Origin: Jackrogersella multiformis
Taxonomy: Eukaryota > Ascomycota > Sordariomycetes > Xylariales > Hypoxylaceae
Direction: 5' to 3'
Length of the DNA: 64,000 nt
Assembly (NCBI GenBank): GCA_902806575.1
Contig: CADCXD010000005.1
Span: 3,906,001-3,970,000, forward strand
The position numbers were made by a program, and so were the translations under genes. The first letter of the stretch is position 1. Every line of letters starts with the position of its first letter. Shown in pieces: positions 35,508 through 46,141 of this stretch. The notes beneath the pieces are model-generated. The model ran no database searches. It saw nothing but the letters and a program-made list of their open reading frames with translations, and was not told where the DNA came from.

Positions 35508-37904
35508 TTAGACCACGCGCCAGCTCCTGCGCAAGCGCTCCACGCCTCTGCCCTCCTGACCGCGGCGCGCCTTGGGACTGCCCCACCACGTCCAGTCGGC
35601 GCTGTGGTCGTCGTCCTTGCTCCCTACCTTCAGGTGGTTGTGGTGTTTGCCCTCGTGCGGCTTCTCATCACCCGCGAACTTCTCCGGCTTCGCGGTGGGG
35701 TACCCGTCGACCGTCGACGTCGATGTCGATGTCAATTGCGGGTAGGTGACCAGGGTGGTGGGGACCGACGACGGGCCCGTCACCGCGTCGGCGGAAGAGG
35801 TTCCAGTGGTCGGCGTTGGCGCGGGCGTTTCGTCCACCACCGTGTAGCAGATCGACTCGCCCCCGTAACCCCCGGATATGCACGTAGTGGACGGCAGTGA
35901 CGAGCTTGCAGTCACGGCGTCTGTGCTTCCTGTAGAGTAGATAGAAGTCGACGGCGACGACGACGACGACGACGGGAGAGGCAGCGTCAACGTGCTGGTG
36001 CTGGGGCCTGGTAAGGTAGTCGGGTAGCCGGGAAGCGAGGAGAGGGTGGAGAATGTCTCAGAGCTGCTTGCGAGAGATGACGTACTGCCCGTCACAGCAC
36101 CCGTGCTTCCAGTCGAGTAAGCAGAAGTGCTCGGCCCCGGCGGCGTCAAGGTCGGATACTCGCCCGTCGAAGACGACGTGCTGCTTCCAGTTACGGCGTC
36201 AGTGCCGCCCGTGGAGGAAAGGTAGGTACTAGACTCCCAGGGCACGTCGATTGTCACGGTCGACGTGCTGGTAAAGTGAATCGACCAGCTAGTGGGGTAC
36301 CCAGACGCCGAGGAGGTGCTAGCCGAACCCGTGACTGGGCTCGTGCCGCCGCTGCTGTAGGTTGAAGTCGATGATGGCGCCGGGACGCTGTGGCAGACGT
36401 TGCTGTAGCTGTAGCCGCCTCCGTATGTCGGCTGTTGAATGCAAGTTGTGGAACCGGAGGTGCTCGACGTCGTGCTGTAAGTAGCGCTAGGGGTTGTCGG
36501 TGTGCTTGTGCTCCCTCCTGGACTAGATGCCGAATAGGACTCCGTGCTAGCTCCGCTTGATGAGATAGAGGAAGAGTGTGTCGCCGGAGACGTCGAGGAG
36601 GTACCGAAGGTAGGAATGGATTCTGTGATTGTGGTACTAGACGTAGGGCTCACCGTAAGAGTGGAGGTCAGAGTAGAGGGGCCATATGTCGACGATGAGC
36701 CTGATCCGGAGCCTGAGCTAGAGCTATAACTTGAAATGCTGTCCGAAGAGGTTGGAGAGCTGCTCGATGATCCTATAGTAACGGTGCTGGTCCACGAGGG
36801 TAAGGTATTGCTACTCGAACTAACTGTCGGGAAAGTCTCTGTTCCGGGAGTGACAGACGAGTAACTATATGTATATGTCAAGTACGTCGAGATGCTGTCT
36901 GATATGGAGGGCAGAGTTCCAGTCCCAGTGCTCGATGTTGAATATGACGAAACCGAGTAGGTGTTAGACCAAGTCCAGGAGCCAGTGGTGGAGTTCAAAG
37001 CAACAGTTGATGACCTTATGCTGGAGGAAGTTGGGATCGAAGAGCTCTGGATTGGTGTGTTGGAGCTTTGCGCGGCTGTGCTGGAAGTGCCATATGTCTC
37101 AGTACCAGTCGAACTACCTATGCTCGAAGGGATAGGAAGGGTGACCGTGGAAGTGAGAGTAGATGGTCCCGATGAAGAAGAATATGTACTGGGAGCTGAG
37201 GGTGTCGACAATGTGCTTGACTCAGATGTAAAGCTAGAACTCGGTCCGGTACCGGTCGAAGATAAAGTGCTCCTGGTGGACGAGCTAGTTCCAGTCGAAT
37301 CTTCTTCGGTGCTATAGTCTATAAGTATGTAACTTTAACGTTGAAGATCATTATAAGAATCATTACTTACCATGTGCTACTCGAGGTTGCCATCGGGGTT
37401 CCAACGGATGAGGTTATAATCGATCCGGCACTGGAGGAAGTTGAGGTGTGGGTCAAGGTAGACGAGCCAGATGGAATACTTGATACAGAACTCTCTCCTG
37501 AGGTTGTCGACTGGGTATAGGACAATGACCCACTGATAGTGATAATCGAACTTGATGTCAGTATCACAACTGTATCGGTGTCAGTCGAGGTAGCGGACGA
37601 CGCGACAGAGGAGAGTGTTGAAGAGGACGATCCAAAAGGAGCCGTAGACGAAGTTCCGAATGTAGAGGTCGAGTAGCCTGGGAACGTCGACGATGGTACA
37701 GAAGAACACCCGGTAAACACCGTCACGGTAGATGCGCAGCTATCAGCACAAACCGTTACAGTAGTCGTCACAGTGTTTGCGGAGAGTTCCTGAGAGTGGG
37801 CCTTAACAAGAGAAGAGCTAGTTATGTCAGTATACGGTAGCCAACATCTCAGGTCAAGAGTCATACCCTAGGCCTAGGAAGGCCAAGCGAGTGGAGATAC
37901 GCAT
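35508..37904 (-). CDS. Ser/Thr-rich mucin-like secreted protein, 762 aa
   Basis: Exons 37904-37867, 37817-37371 and 37311-35508 (2,289 nt, phases match). The first exon gives a signal peptide (M-R-I-S-T-R-L-A-F-L-G-L-G). Next is a short Cys-containing block (T-V-T-V-C-A-D-S-C-A-S-T-V-T-V, F-T-G-C-S-S). About 600 residues of Ser/Thr/Pro/Gly/Tyr follow, with loose repeats: S-T-G-S-T-G-A-V-T-G-S and variants (D-A-V-T-G, P-V-T-G), G-Y-P-T, and P-G-P-S-T-S. Two Cys-containing inserts (C-I-Q-Q-P-T-Y-G-G-G-Y and C-I-S-G-G-Y-G-G-E-S-I-C-Y) repeat a Gly/Tyr theme. The C-terminus is charged, with no hydrophobic GPI tail, so I infer a heavily O-glycosylated secreted or wall-trapped protein. Repeats suggest fast length change. 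No enzymatic domain is seen. Confidence 0.82.
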
Positions 37905-38897
37905 TGTGAGGATCTTCCAAGGTTCTTATGGTGCTGTGAGAGAAAACGAATGTGAATGCCTCGAGTAGGTAGGCAAGAGTCTGGGAGAAAGAGGATCTAG
38001 GAACACATCTAGCCCGACTACGTTTCCTCTTTTATAGATTCACATATCCTCCAAATTCACAGTACATGATCTCGTTTACCTACCTAGGTACATAGGAGCC
38101 TAACTCTTGACATATTATGACAGCATGAAGAAGTAGGTATGTAGTTGGCCACTATCGCAAGGGGTTGTGTGGGTCTACGTTCGTATACACCGGGACGACC
38201 TTCAGATCCATGCGACGTCCCGACGGAACAAGCTTCATGGCATAACCCTCTAAACCTGCGGATGATTTCAGGCTGAGTAGCAGTCACAGTTACGCAAAGC
38301 TCAACGATCTCGGTAGAATCATCACCATTCTAAGACAGAATCTCTCAAACACCAAGGGTACGATACCGTACTGGTCAGATTATTGGATAATTTTCAATGA
38401 CGCTCTGTCTCATACGCACGTTTCCTGATAGCAGACACAAGGTTATTCGTTGTCTCCCAGCGCCGGGAGACCATATTGGAACTTCCTTGATATGTGCAAC
38501 ATGGTTCAACTGCCTGGATAGTTGTCGATATAACGGTTGACTACTTCTAAGCTATCCGGGGACTTTACGCAATATTGCAATTAATACTAGCAAACGTATA
38601 GCTCAACCTTGATTGGTTCATATTGAGTTGGTTTGCTTGAGATCACTTAGATCCGTCGATTTAGACCCTCCAGCTCCATCAGCAAACAGCCTCGCTACCA
38701 GAACCAGGGACAGAATCTGGTTCGACATAACATGAAGTCATATATCCCAGCCCCCTGGCATGGACTGTACATCTCGATATGGGATTTGGAGCCGAGTTGG
38801 ATGCAAAATTCCGTTGCGTTACTAAGCTTATGCAGAGCTACAGTTTTCAGATATATATAACCTTGATATGGTTATCTAAGTGTCCAAATGGAAGTTA
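37905..38897. other. Intergenic, no gene seen
   Basis: Contains the promoter of the Ser/Thr-rich gene, one TACCTACCTAGGTAC copy (about 38077-38091) and no supported coding sequence. Confidence 0.45.
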
Positions 38898-39125
38898 TTA
38901 TTGTTGACTAGGTACGCTAGTGACTCCTACGAGGCGAGTATCACCACTAATGAGGTTAATCCTTACATCAGGTACATCCAGATTTTCTTCAATAGGTTGA
39001 CCATCAGCTAGTGGGTGGTTGCTTCGGTCGTAATTTAAAGTGCCTTGCAGCTGCTGACGATGCAGGTTCCCGATGCCGTCTGACAGAGCACAAGAACTTT
39101 GGGAGAGCGCCACGTATAGGATCAT
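38898..39125 (-). CDS. Possible small secreted protein, 75 aa
   Basis: From ATG 39125 the frame reads a short hydrophobic leader (M-I-L-Y-V-A-L-S-Q-S-S-C-A-L-S) typical of a fungal signal peptide, then a polar, mostly Cys-free body (H-P-L-A-D-G-Q-P-I-E-E-N) to a stop at 38898. No family is recognised and no intron is needed. It may be a chance open frame; the leader is the only positive evidence. Confidence 0.25.
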   Translation of the reverse strand: MILYVALSQSSCALSDGIGNLHRQQLQGTLNYDRSNHPLADGQPIEENLDVPDVRINLISGDTRLVGVTSVPSQQ

Positions 39126-41463
39126 GACTAGGTATCGATTAAGCAAGGACGTTCATTACGAAGGTAGGGACCAAGATGCTTTACTAAGGAAAACAAAGTA
39201 TCTAATAGATTAATTTCGAACAATTCTAGAGTATAGCATAATAGTATTCTATATTGGGGTTATGATCAGTTTACCTACATTTGAGGGACTACCTAGGCTA
39301 GATTATCGATCTTGGGGGGAGAGTCTCAATGAAAGACAGCGAAAGCATAGCAAGTTTACGGGATAAAAGGATGCTGTTTACCGTAGGATTACCCTTCAAA
39401 CATAGAAACTTCCGAGCCGTGAACCAGTATCGATGCCCGAAGCCTAGTGTTTCTTTTGGCACTGGTGGGATACGCAGATTAGTTCGCGGGTATAGTTGCG
39501 GGTCGACATATTTAATAGGCCGAGACCCTGCTGACCCTGCTATGTGTTGGTTGAAATGATGTATTTGGACTTGGTTACTACTAATTACAGACCAGGGTTG
39601 ATCCAAGAAGCGATCTATTCGCCTCAAATTGTGTCTCTTTGCTTGTTTACCTGTTAATAACAGAAGAAGGGTTTTTGTAGAGTGAGACATGAGACGATGG
39701 ATAAGGAGGCTTGGGAAATGGTGCTCATGATTGTACAACTCTGACACGGCTTCTGGTATCACGTAACAATTCGTGCCCATTAAAATGGATGAATTCATTC
39801 CCGGGTGGCCAGTTAGCTGTTCTACACGAAGATGCCTTGTGGTATGGTTTCTTAACCGCAGTGCCCGGAGCGCCTCGTGCTTGGAGCATGGCGGCTGTGG
39901 AGTGCTATGCCATGTGGCCCGAGAAATGACAAACAGAGTAGAGCTCGGTGTGAAATCAGACGTCAAGCATTTACGGGCGACTTAGCCGCGGCCATGCGCA
40001 TGCACGACTGCGGTTGCGTGCGTGCCGATCCACGGCTTGGGGGGTATTAGGATGTCCAAAGACGGCAGCCGGCACTTGATCGTTGCGGGGTGTCATCTAT
40101 TGCAGACAATCTCCTCGGATAGTAGATCTGATGGGGTCTAGGAGAGATGCATATCGCGATGGCCCAGAAAGTGGCTAGGCGATCAGTCAGCAGGATGTGG
40201 TTGGTATGTTATGTTACCGCAATTCTCGCAAGAAAATGTGTTTAAACACATCTCATCCAAAAATCAACTCGGAATCAAGCGAAGGATCTCCTAGGTCACC
40301 CCATTCGTCGAATCAGCGCTATTGTTCTTTCAATTCTTTTGTCATGCTTTTGTGAAAGGTGGTACGTGATCAATCGAGTCTCTCAAGTTGATTTTCGAGC
40401 GGCTGGGCGCAAGCTTGGCGGATTCGGGGAGATTCCGAAAATGAAATCACCGTTCAGAGTGCAGCAACTTGCGAGATCTTTCGGCTTGGGTTAGAAGCTT
40501 GGATTGTTTAAGTAAGTTTCCAGTGATCAAGATTGGTGCGTACCAATCGAACTGCTAACTAATAGAAACGGATAGGGAGAGAATGATCATTCATCTTGGA
40601 CAGGAATTTGGGTTCAGGGGGATGAGATAGAGAAATAGAAGGGCTGTTACTTTCATCCCTCGTGAACCTCGCCTTACTGAAGGGGTTCACATGATTGGTG
40701 GCTGCGTGCCGTACACGTCGTGGAACAATGACTATCAGGTAGCTACCGTACTCGGATTCCAGATCTCGGATCTCAGGGGAAGCTGCCTATTGGTTATCAA
40801 GGACTAACGGTGAAGATGTCGATATCAAACAAAATGCCTGGGAGCAATCCGAGATTCAATTATCTGCTAGAGCCGGTACCTAATTCAAATCGATACAATG
40901 CATCTGAGACGTCAATAGTGTGCAAGAAAATACCGCGGACGTGTCCTCGGAGACAGAAAACTTCAATTTCCACCATTTCCCTATTTGACATCAAGTTGGC
41001 TTTCAACTGCAGTTCATTGAAAGCCGAGAATTGTTGAGGCTCATTGCAATAGTATATGTTTTGCTGCACGAGACAAGCTCGAGTTGGGAGGAAGGCGCGC
41101 AATCTTCCAAGTGGCGCGCAGTAGCGCGGTCGGTATAAGACAAGCCATTCTTAAGGGCGTTGAATACCTGCCGATCATCATAGGAGGCCATTCCTCTATA
41201 GGGAGAAGAACGACGACTATTGACGTTTTACTGTACGAAGGCGTCTCAGAGCAGAAAAGAAAGGAGTCCGGAATACAGGGAACACGCGGTCTGGTTTTTG
41301 ATATATAAGTCCGGTCGACAACCGCTCACCAGTCGTAATATCTCTCCATCATCAGCATCAAATACCACAAAAACACAGAGCACTCTCTCGCAACACACAC
41401 TCGTTTAGCAAATCATTCACTCGTTTAAATTTTTTCCCGCTCAGACCCAACCAACTATTCAAT
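39126..41463. other. Large intergenic region upstream of the hydrophobin
   Basis: About 2.3 kb. A 222-codon minus-strand frame at 39298-39966 opens with TTG, and neither its composition nor its context supports a gene. The rest is unremarkable except for the promoter elements nearest the hydrophobin. Confidence 0.4.
41301..41309 (+). promoter_or_regulatory. TATA-like box of the hydrophobin gene
   Basis: ATATATAAG lies about 155 nt upstream of the hydrophobin ATG. A C/A-rich leader with CACACACTCG and CTCGTTTA repeats fills the interval, which is the usual layout of strongly expressed fungal genes. Position and sequence only; the transcription start is inferred. Confidence 0.5.
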
Positions 41464-42000
41464 ATGCAGTTCACCATCGTTACCGTTCTCACCCTCGCCC
41501 TCGGCGCTCTCGGTGCCCCCCAGCTCGGTGGCCGCCCCAACACTAACCGCATCCCGCCTGTTCCCGGTGATGTCACTGTCGGCCAGGCCGGCGACACCTG
41601 TGGCTCTGACCTCGACCTCAGCTGCTGTGACAAAGTCGACCAGTCCGGCGATGCCATCAACACCGCGGATGGCCTCCTTGCCGGCCTCCTGGAGGGTGGT
41701 CTTGAGGGTGGTGAGCTCGGCCTGTTCGATGGCTGCTCCAAGTTGAACATTGCTGCTGGTAAGTTTATATATCCTCATCATGGCCTCCTTTCAGCGACTG
41801 ACACATTCGATAGTCGTTGGTCTTACCGACCTTCTCGAAAGCCAGTGCAAGCAGACCCCCGCTTGCTGCCAGCACTCTGGTATGGAACAGGTAAGCAGTC
41901 ATCTCCTACTCGTCACATTGCCTCACAGTTACTGACCCCCAAGCAGGAGGGCGTCCTCAACGTCGGTCTCCCTTGCGTTGCCCTCGGCAGCGTCCTATAA
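41464..42000 (+). CDS. Class I hydrophobin, 141 aa
   Basis: Exons 41464-41758, 41814-41890 and 41947-42000 (426 nt, phases match). Hydrophobins are secreted amphipathic proteins that self-assemble at air-water and wall surfaces, coating hyphae and spores. Seen: signal peptide (M-Q-F-T-I-V-T-V-L-T-L-A-L-G-A-L-G-A), then the eight-Cys pattern C-CC-C-C-CC-C: D-T-C-G, L-S-C-C-D, D-G-C-S, S-Q-C-K, P-A-C-C-Q, L-P-C-V. The long loop between Cys3 and Cys4 is Leu/Gly/Asp-rich (L-L-A-G-L-L-E-G-G-L-E-G-G), as in class I members; class II would have a much shorter one. The C-terminus ends soon after Cys8. The third coding exon is only 18 codons. A TATA-like box sits upstream. All eight cysteines are intact. 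Confidence 0.93.
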   Translation: MQFTIVTVLTLALGALGAPQLGGRPNTNRIPPVPGDVTVGQAGDTCGSDLDLSCCDKVDQSGDAINTADGLLAGLLEGGLEGGELGLFDGCSKLNIAAGKFIYPHHGLLSATDTFDSRWSYRPSRKPVQADPRLLPALWYGTGKQSSPTRHIASQLLTPKQEGVLNVGLPCVALGSVL

Positions 42001-42666
42001 ACGCCAGTTTCGTACCAGTACGATCCGCATAATCGGTGCATAGCATTAGGGGAAATGAGATATTTGGGGATGTAATGTTGGAGAGAGTGCCAAATTGTAC
42101 TGTTTAGCCTGCTTTCCGTGATTTTGTAAATCTAACTTCAGTCGCTCGTTAATTTTGATTATTTCTCACTGTGAATCTCCTCCATGTTCTCTTTTTCTCT
42201 ATTGTCAGTCGCATTCTGGGCCCATAATATTTGCCTCTCATTTTAGTAATTCGTAGATTTGAATTTATCTAATACCCATGTCATAATAAGTATTGTGCCT
42301 ACCTCTTCGCCCACCGCAATGGCATTCTCTTGCTGATAATGAGTGCCCTTATGACTCGTGTCATTTTCGTAAATCGGTATTGAATCTTGGCGTCTCCAAG
42401 TGGTGCTAGCACTCCTAGAGCACTGTAGATATGTTGAAGATGGACAGAGCGTGATCGTTCGACTAGGTACCCAATTCACCCCAATATAGAAACCATGTCT
42501 CCGATTCTACCGAGAATAAAAGTTCCTTCCTAAGTGGTATCATGTCCCAACGCCAATGTAACCTCAATAAGATCATAATCCACCATAAATGTCGTGTCAG
42601 ATCAAGTTGCCTTACATCCATCCTAATGGAGGATTGGTGTGATAGGCCAATGCTTCCTCCAGAATT
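42001..42666. other. Convergent 3' spacer, no gene seen
   Basis: Presumed 3' UTRs of the hydrophobin and the lipase-domain gene. No coding sequence is supported. Confidence 0.5.
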
Positions 42667-44693
42667 TTAATGCCCCCTTGCAGTCACAGCTTCAACCGCG
42701 AGTAGCTCGACTCGGCCAATATATAACTTCATAACGTGGCAAACGGGATCGCCCCAAATAAGACCTCTTAGCTGTTCATCTGTAGCGACTTGGGCGACAA
42801 CTCCCTCTTCAAGTCTGTCCTCGACCGTTTTCGTTCGCTTGACCTTCGAGTTTGAGTCTCCTGACCTTAGGATAACGATCTGTCCCGCATTGCTCAGGGT
42901 GTTCGGCGGGACTTTCCATATCGGGCCTTGGGATTTTGATTTGCTCGATTTGGAAGACGAATGAGAAGACGAACGGCTGGACTTCATAGACGCCTTGGAT
43001 GTTTTCGAAGCAAGAGATGCGCTAGAATTATTGCCATGTGTCTTACTATGCTTTGAAGATGAGCTTTTTGGTGGCGGGGTATTCTTGCTGGACCCTTTAA
43101 TTTCTGCTGGGGCCGGAGCGGCGAAAAGTTCAAGAAGGCTCTTCACATAGGCCTTATCAGCCCTCGCGACTGGATCCCCTTCGTTGATGAAAGTCAAGAA
43201 TACGGACTTTTTAAGCTCGGGCCTGGAGGGTTTCTGCAAGGGGAACAGTGAGACTGGCGGCGTCCCGAACGTGATGCAGTGCACTCTCTTAAAGCAACCC
43301 GTGAGATTGTTAAGCTCCGAGGACGCGGCTTTGGACGTGGATAGCATATGGGCGTAGAGAAGAGAAGCGACGGCGCCACCAGCTGAGTGACCGGTAATGA
43401 GAAGTGAATATGAACATCGCCGTGGATCCTCTTCCAACAGATACCGAAGTCTGGCAGCTACTGGAGATATCATCTTACGCGCTACTGATAGAAAACCTGC
43501 ATGGCAAAAATTTCTGGGATCGTCCTAAGCCTTGTTAGATGTACCGTTCTACACGTATTCATCCCTTTATACTTACTAGGAAGCCGTTAGGCGCTGCTGG
43601 TGCTGTATTTAGGTTCACAGCCCAGTCCATGAACGTTGCTGTCCCTCGAACGGCAAAGACGATGGTGTCCATGTGATGGATGGGAACAGATTTGATGCGC
43701 ATAGCTTTAGCCCCAGTCCTCCAATCGGCATCGACATGCGCATCTCGTTCTGCACCTCGCGGGTTCTCGTATACTCTCTCCGAGTACTTTGCTGCGAGGC
43801 ATATGAGGGGGTACGTTGGGATGTGTCTAGCGAGTGTTAGTGTTATAGTATCAATAGGAATTATAGATAAATACATACAAACGAAGAGGAGGTAGATTCG
43901 GGGGTAGCTTTGAGTTGGCATATAACTCCACCTTAGCGAAGTAACCCCGTGAAGAAAGCGACGAAGCTATTGCACTCGCTTGCGCTTTGGAAGTTTCCTT
44001 TGGTGCCTCCTTTTTGCTCTTTTTCGAGGACCCCTTATGCAGGACGATTTGCTGCGATGGCTCACTCAAAGGAGCGGGAGCGGGCATTGGATTCGCCTGA
44101 TACATGAACAAGTCATTCTCGTTCCCAATATACTTATCCCGGTCGATCAACGTTATCACGTTATTGAAATTGCTATAAATCTGGTCGTACATTGCGGCAC
44201 TCTGGTTAATTAGCTGCGTACCGTATGAATACCATCCGGGGATGCCATCATTCAATATTTGGTGAGCCATATTTCCTGGTATCATTTCACTTGCTATATT
44301 TACGGCCGAGCCGAGCTTGAGCTTGCTGACGGCACATGCCCCATTGCTATGATGGTACGGGTTTGGAGGTAGCGGATGAGGAGCCGGCGGACCTAAGTAA
44401 TAATGTTGATTTACGACGATAGGCGGATATGGTCTTTGATCATGGTACGGAGGGGGTGGTGCGGATCCGGGAGGCAGCGTACAGTTCCAGCCAGGTGGTG
44501 GAGGCAACGGCGGAGGCGGGAGGAGGAAACCAGCAGGTTGCCCGGAGACGGGAGATTGATATGACCTATCGTGAGGATGCCACTGCTGTGGTGGCACTTG
44601 TGAATGTGATGAGGGTGGTGATTCAAGTTGATCGGCCCTGGGTGATAGGCCGTCTGGTGTTGATTTCTTCTTGGATCGGCTGAAGAATCCCAT
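42667..44693 (-). CDS. Class 3 lipase-domain protein, 640 aa
   Basis: Exons 44693-43879, 43826-43577 and 43524-42667 (1,923 nt, phases match). The Lipase_3 fold hydrolyses acylglycerols or phospholipids. A long N-terminal region is Pro-rich (L-L-P-P-P-P-L-P-P-P-P-G) with basic patches and has no signal peptide, so the protein is intracellular or membrane-peripheral. The catalytic part reads V-F-A-V-R-G-T before the elbow, then I-T-G-H-S-A-G-G with Ser402, a likely acid in N-E-G-D-P-V-A-R-A-D, and a likely His in D-P-V-C-H-V. Between acid and His lies an insert of about 55 residues, almost all Ser/Lys/Thr (S-S-R-S-S-S-H-S-S-S-K-S-S-K), unusual inside a hydrolase core and possibly a phospho-regulated loop. 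The family includes fungal proteins annotated simply as lipase-domain proteins. Substrate unknown. Confidence 0.88.
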
Positions 44694-46141
44694 GATGACT
44701 CACTACTACACCTATATCTTGCATACAAGTGTGTGGATAGTCTGGAATGCTACCGAGCGGCTAATAGGTGAGCTCATCGACTTGTGGTGGCCTAGGAGAG
44801 ATCCTGTGGAGGTCTCGGAGAGGCCTTGGAGACTACGTAGGTATGAATTGAGACACGGAGCACAAAACCCAAGAAAATAGAACGATAACTTAGATTCAAG
44901 AGTCGGACAGACAAAAGGGGAATTAGGGGATGCCGTGACATTTTTGTTTAATGTGTTACAGAAGCGATCAGGCCATCAATAATAACCTACAACACCGACC
45001 CTGAGTTGCTCCAGGCCAATGGAAGCTATCGAAGCTGGTGTGCTTCTCAGCGGGTATGCCTTACCGTTTATAGAATACCGATTATGAATGATGAGAGCTC
45101 TGAGCGATGATTCGTTAACAGAGGATTACTCAGCCCCAATCATTCTATCATGGGTCGTGACACTGGTCCATAGGAACCGGTCCGGTAAAACAACAGACGA
45201 ACCACGAGCTTCATATATAATAAAGACGCAGGCATATGCAGGTAACCTTGCATGTTTGCCATGTGAATGGTCCCCGCAAAGTATCGGGGAGGCATCTTGA
45301 TGCGACTTGCTGGAGAGCGCTGAAGAGGCTAGAAAGCCTAGAGCATTATCTAGATGCTTAGCTTCTTGCTTTGGCAGTCTTTTCGAGTACTAGGTACTAG
45401 GTACTAGGTATGAATCTCCTATAGTGTCTTGGAGTTTAAGGCACCATGCATACCTTATGCATATGCATACTGCAGTTAGCCGCCGGTAATGAAAAGATTT
45501 CATTAGTGGACTGATATATTGGAAATGAAAAGATAAGAAGTCTGATATTGGTATAGGTGCTATGTATTGATATTGATGATGGACTCGGACCAACTCGGGA
45601 TAGTGGACTCTGGGTTAGTGATGAGACTCGGTGGAAAATGAATAACGTCGGGAAAAGGAAAAAAGAACAGCCCCAAATATCTAAAATATAGTGGGGGCGT
45701 CGGTCAGTGTCTCAGCCTCAATAGTGGCTTGAGAATACACTAGTGTATGTAGATGGGCTGAATGAGATCATTTTGATGGATTCGGTCAAGGATGGTGGGT
45801 CTTTCCGGTCTTCCAAGGTTTGGGGTCTAACCTTAAGGTTTACCTAGGTACCGGTAAGAGACCTCGGCAGCTCGGATGGGTCGCTAAAAGGCAAGCCACA
45901 AAAGCACTAGCCTCACCAGCCTCACAATCTCGTTACAAGGGTGCCCCCAGTCGGCCTAATCATCAAGAAACATATCAGGCGTCGGGTTTAGAGGGTCGTT
46001 AATGCGATTGACCATTAACCCGGCAGCTGCCCGGTACCTTAGGTACCTAAACTTGTCCCAAGTCACAACTTACAACTTACAACTTACAACCTTCAGTTTC
46101 TCCCAACAAAACAAGACTCGAGAGATGTCTCTAAAGACGAC
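44694..46141. other. Intergenic between divergent lipase and FHIP genes
   Basis: About 1.4 kb with no supportable gene. It contains three tandem TACTAGG-type units near 45388-45409, motif copies at about 45840-45853 and 46032-46049, and CAACTTA repeats just upstream of FHIP (about 46065-46090). Confidence 0.45.

Noticed and set aside
39298..39966. 222-codon minus-strand open frame upstream of the hydrophobin
   Set aside because: It opens with TTG, has no recognisable motif and no spliced partner. Too weak to list as a gene, although its length is slightly above chance.
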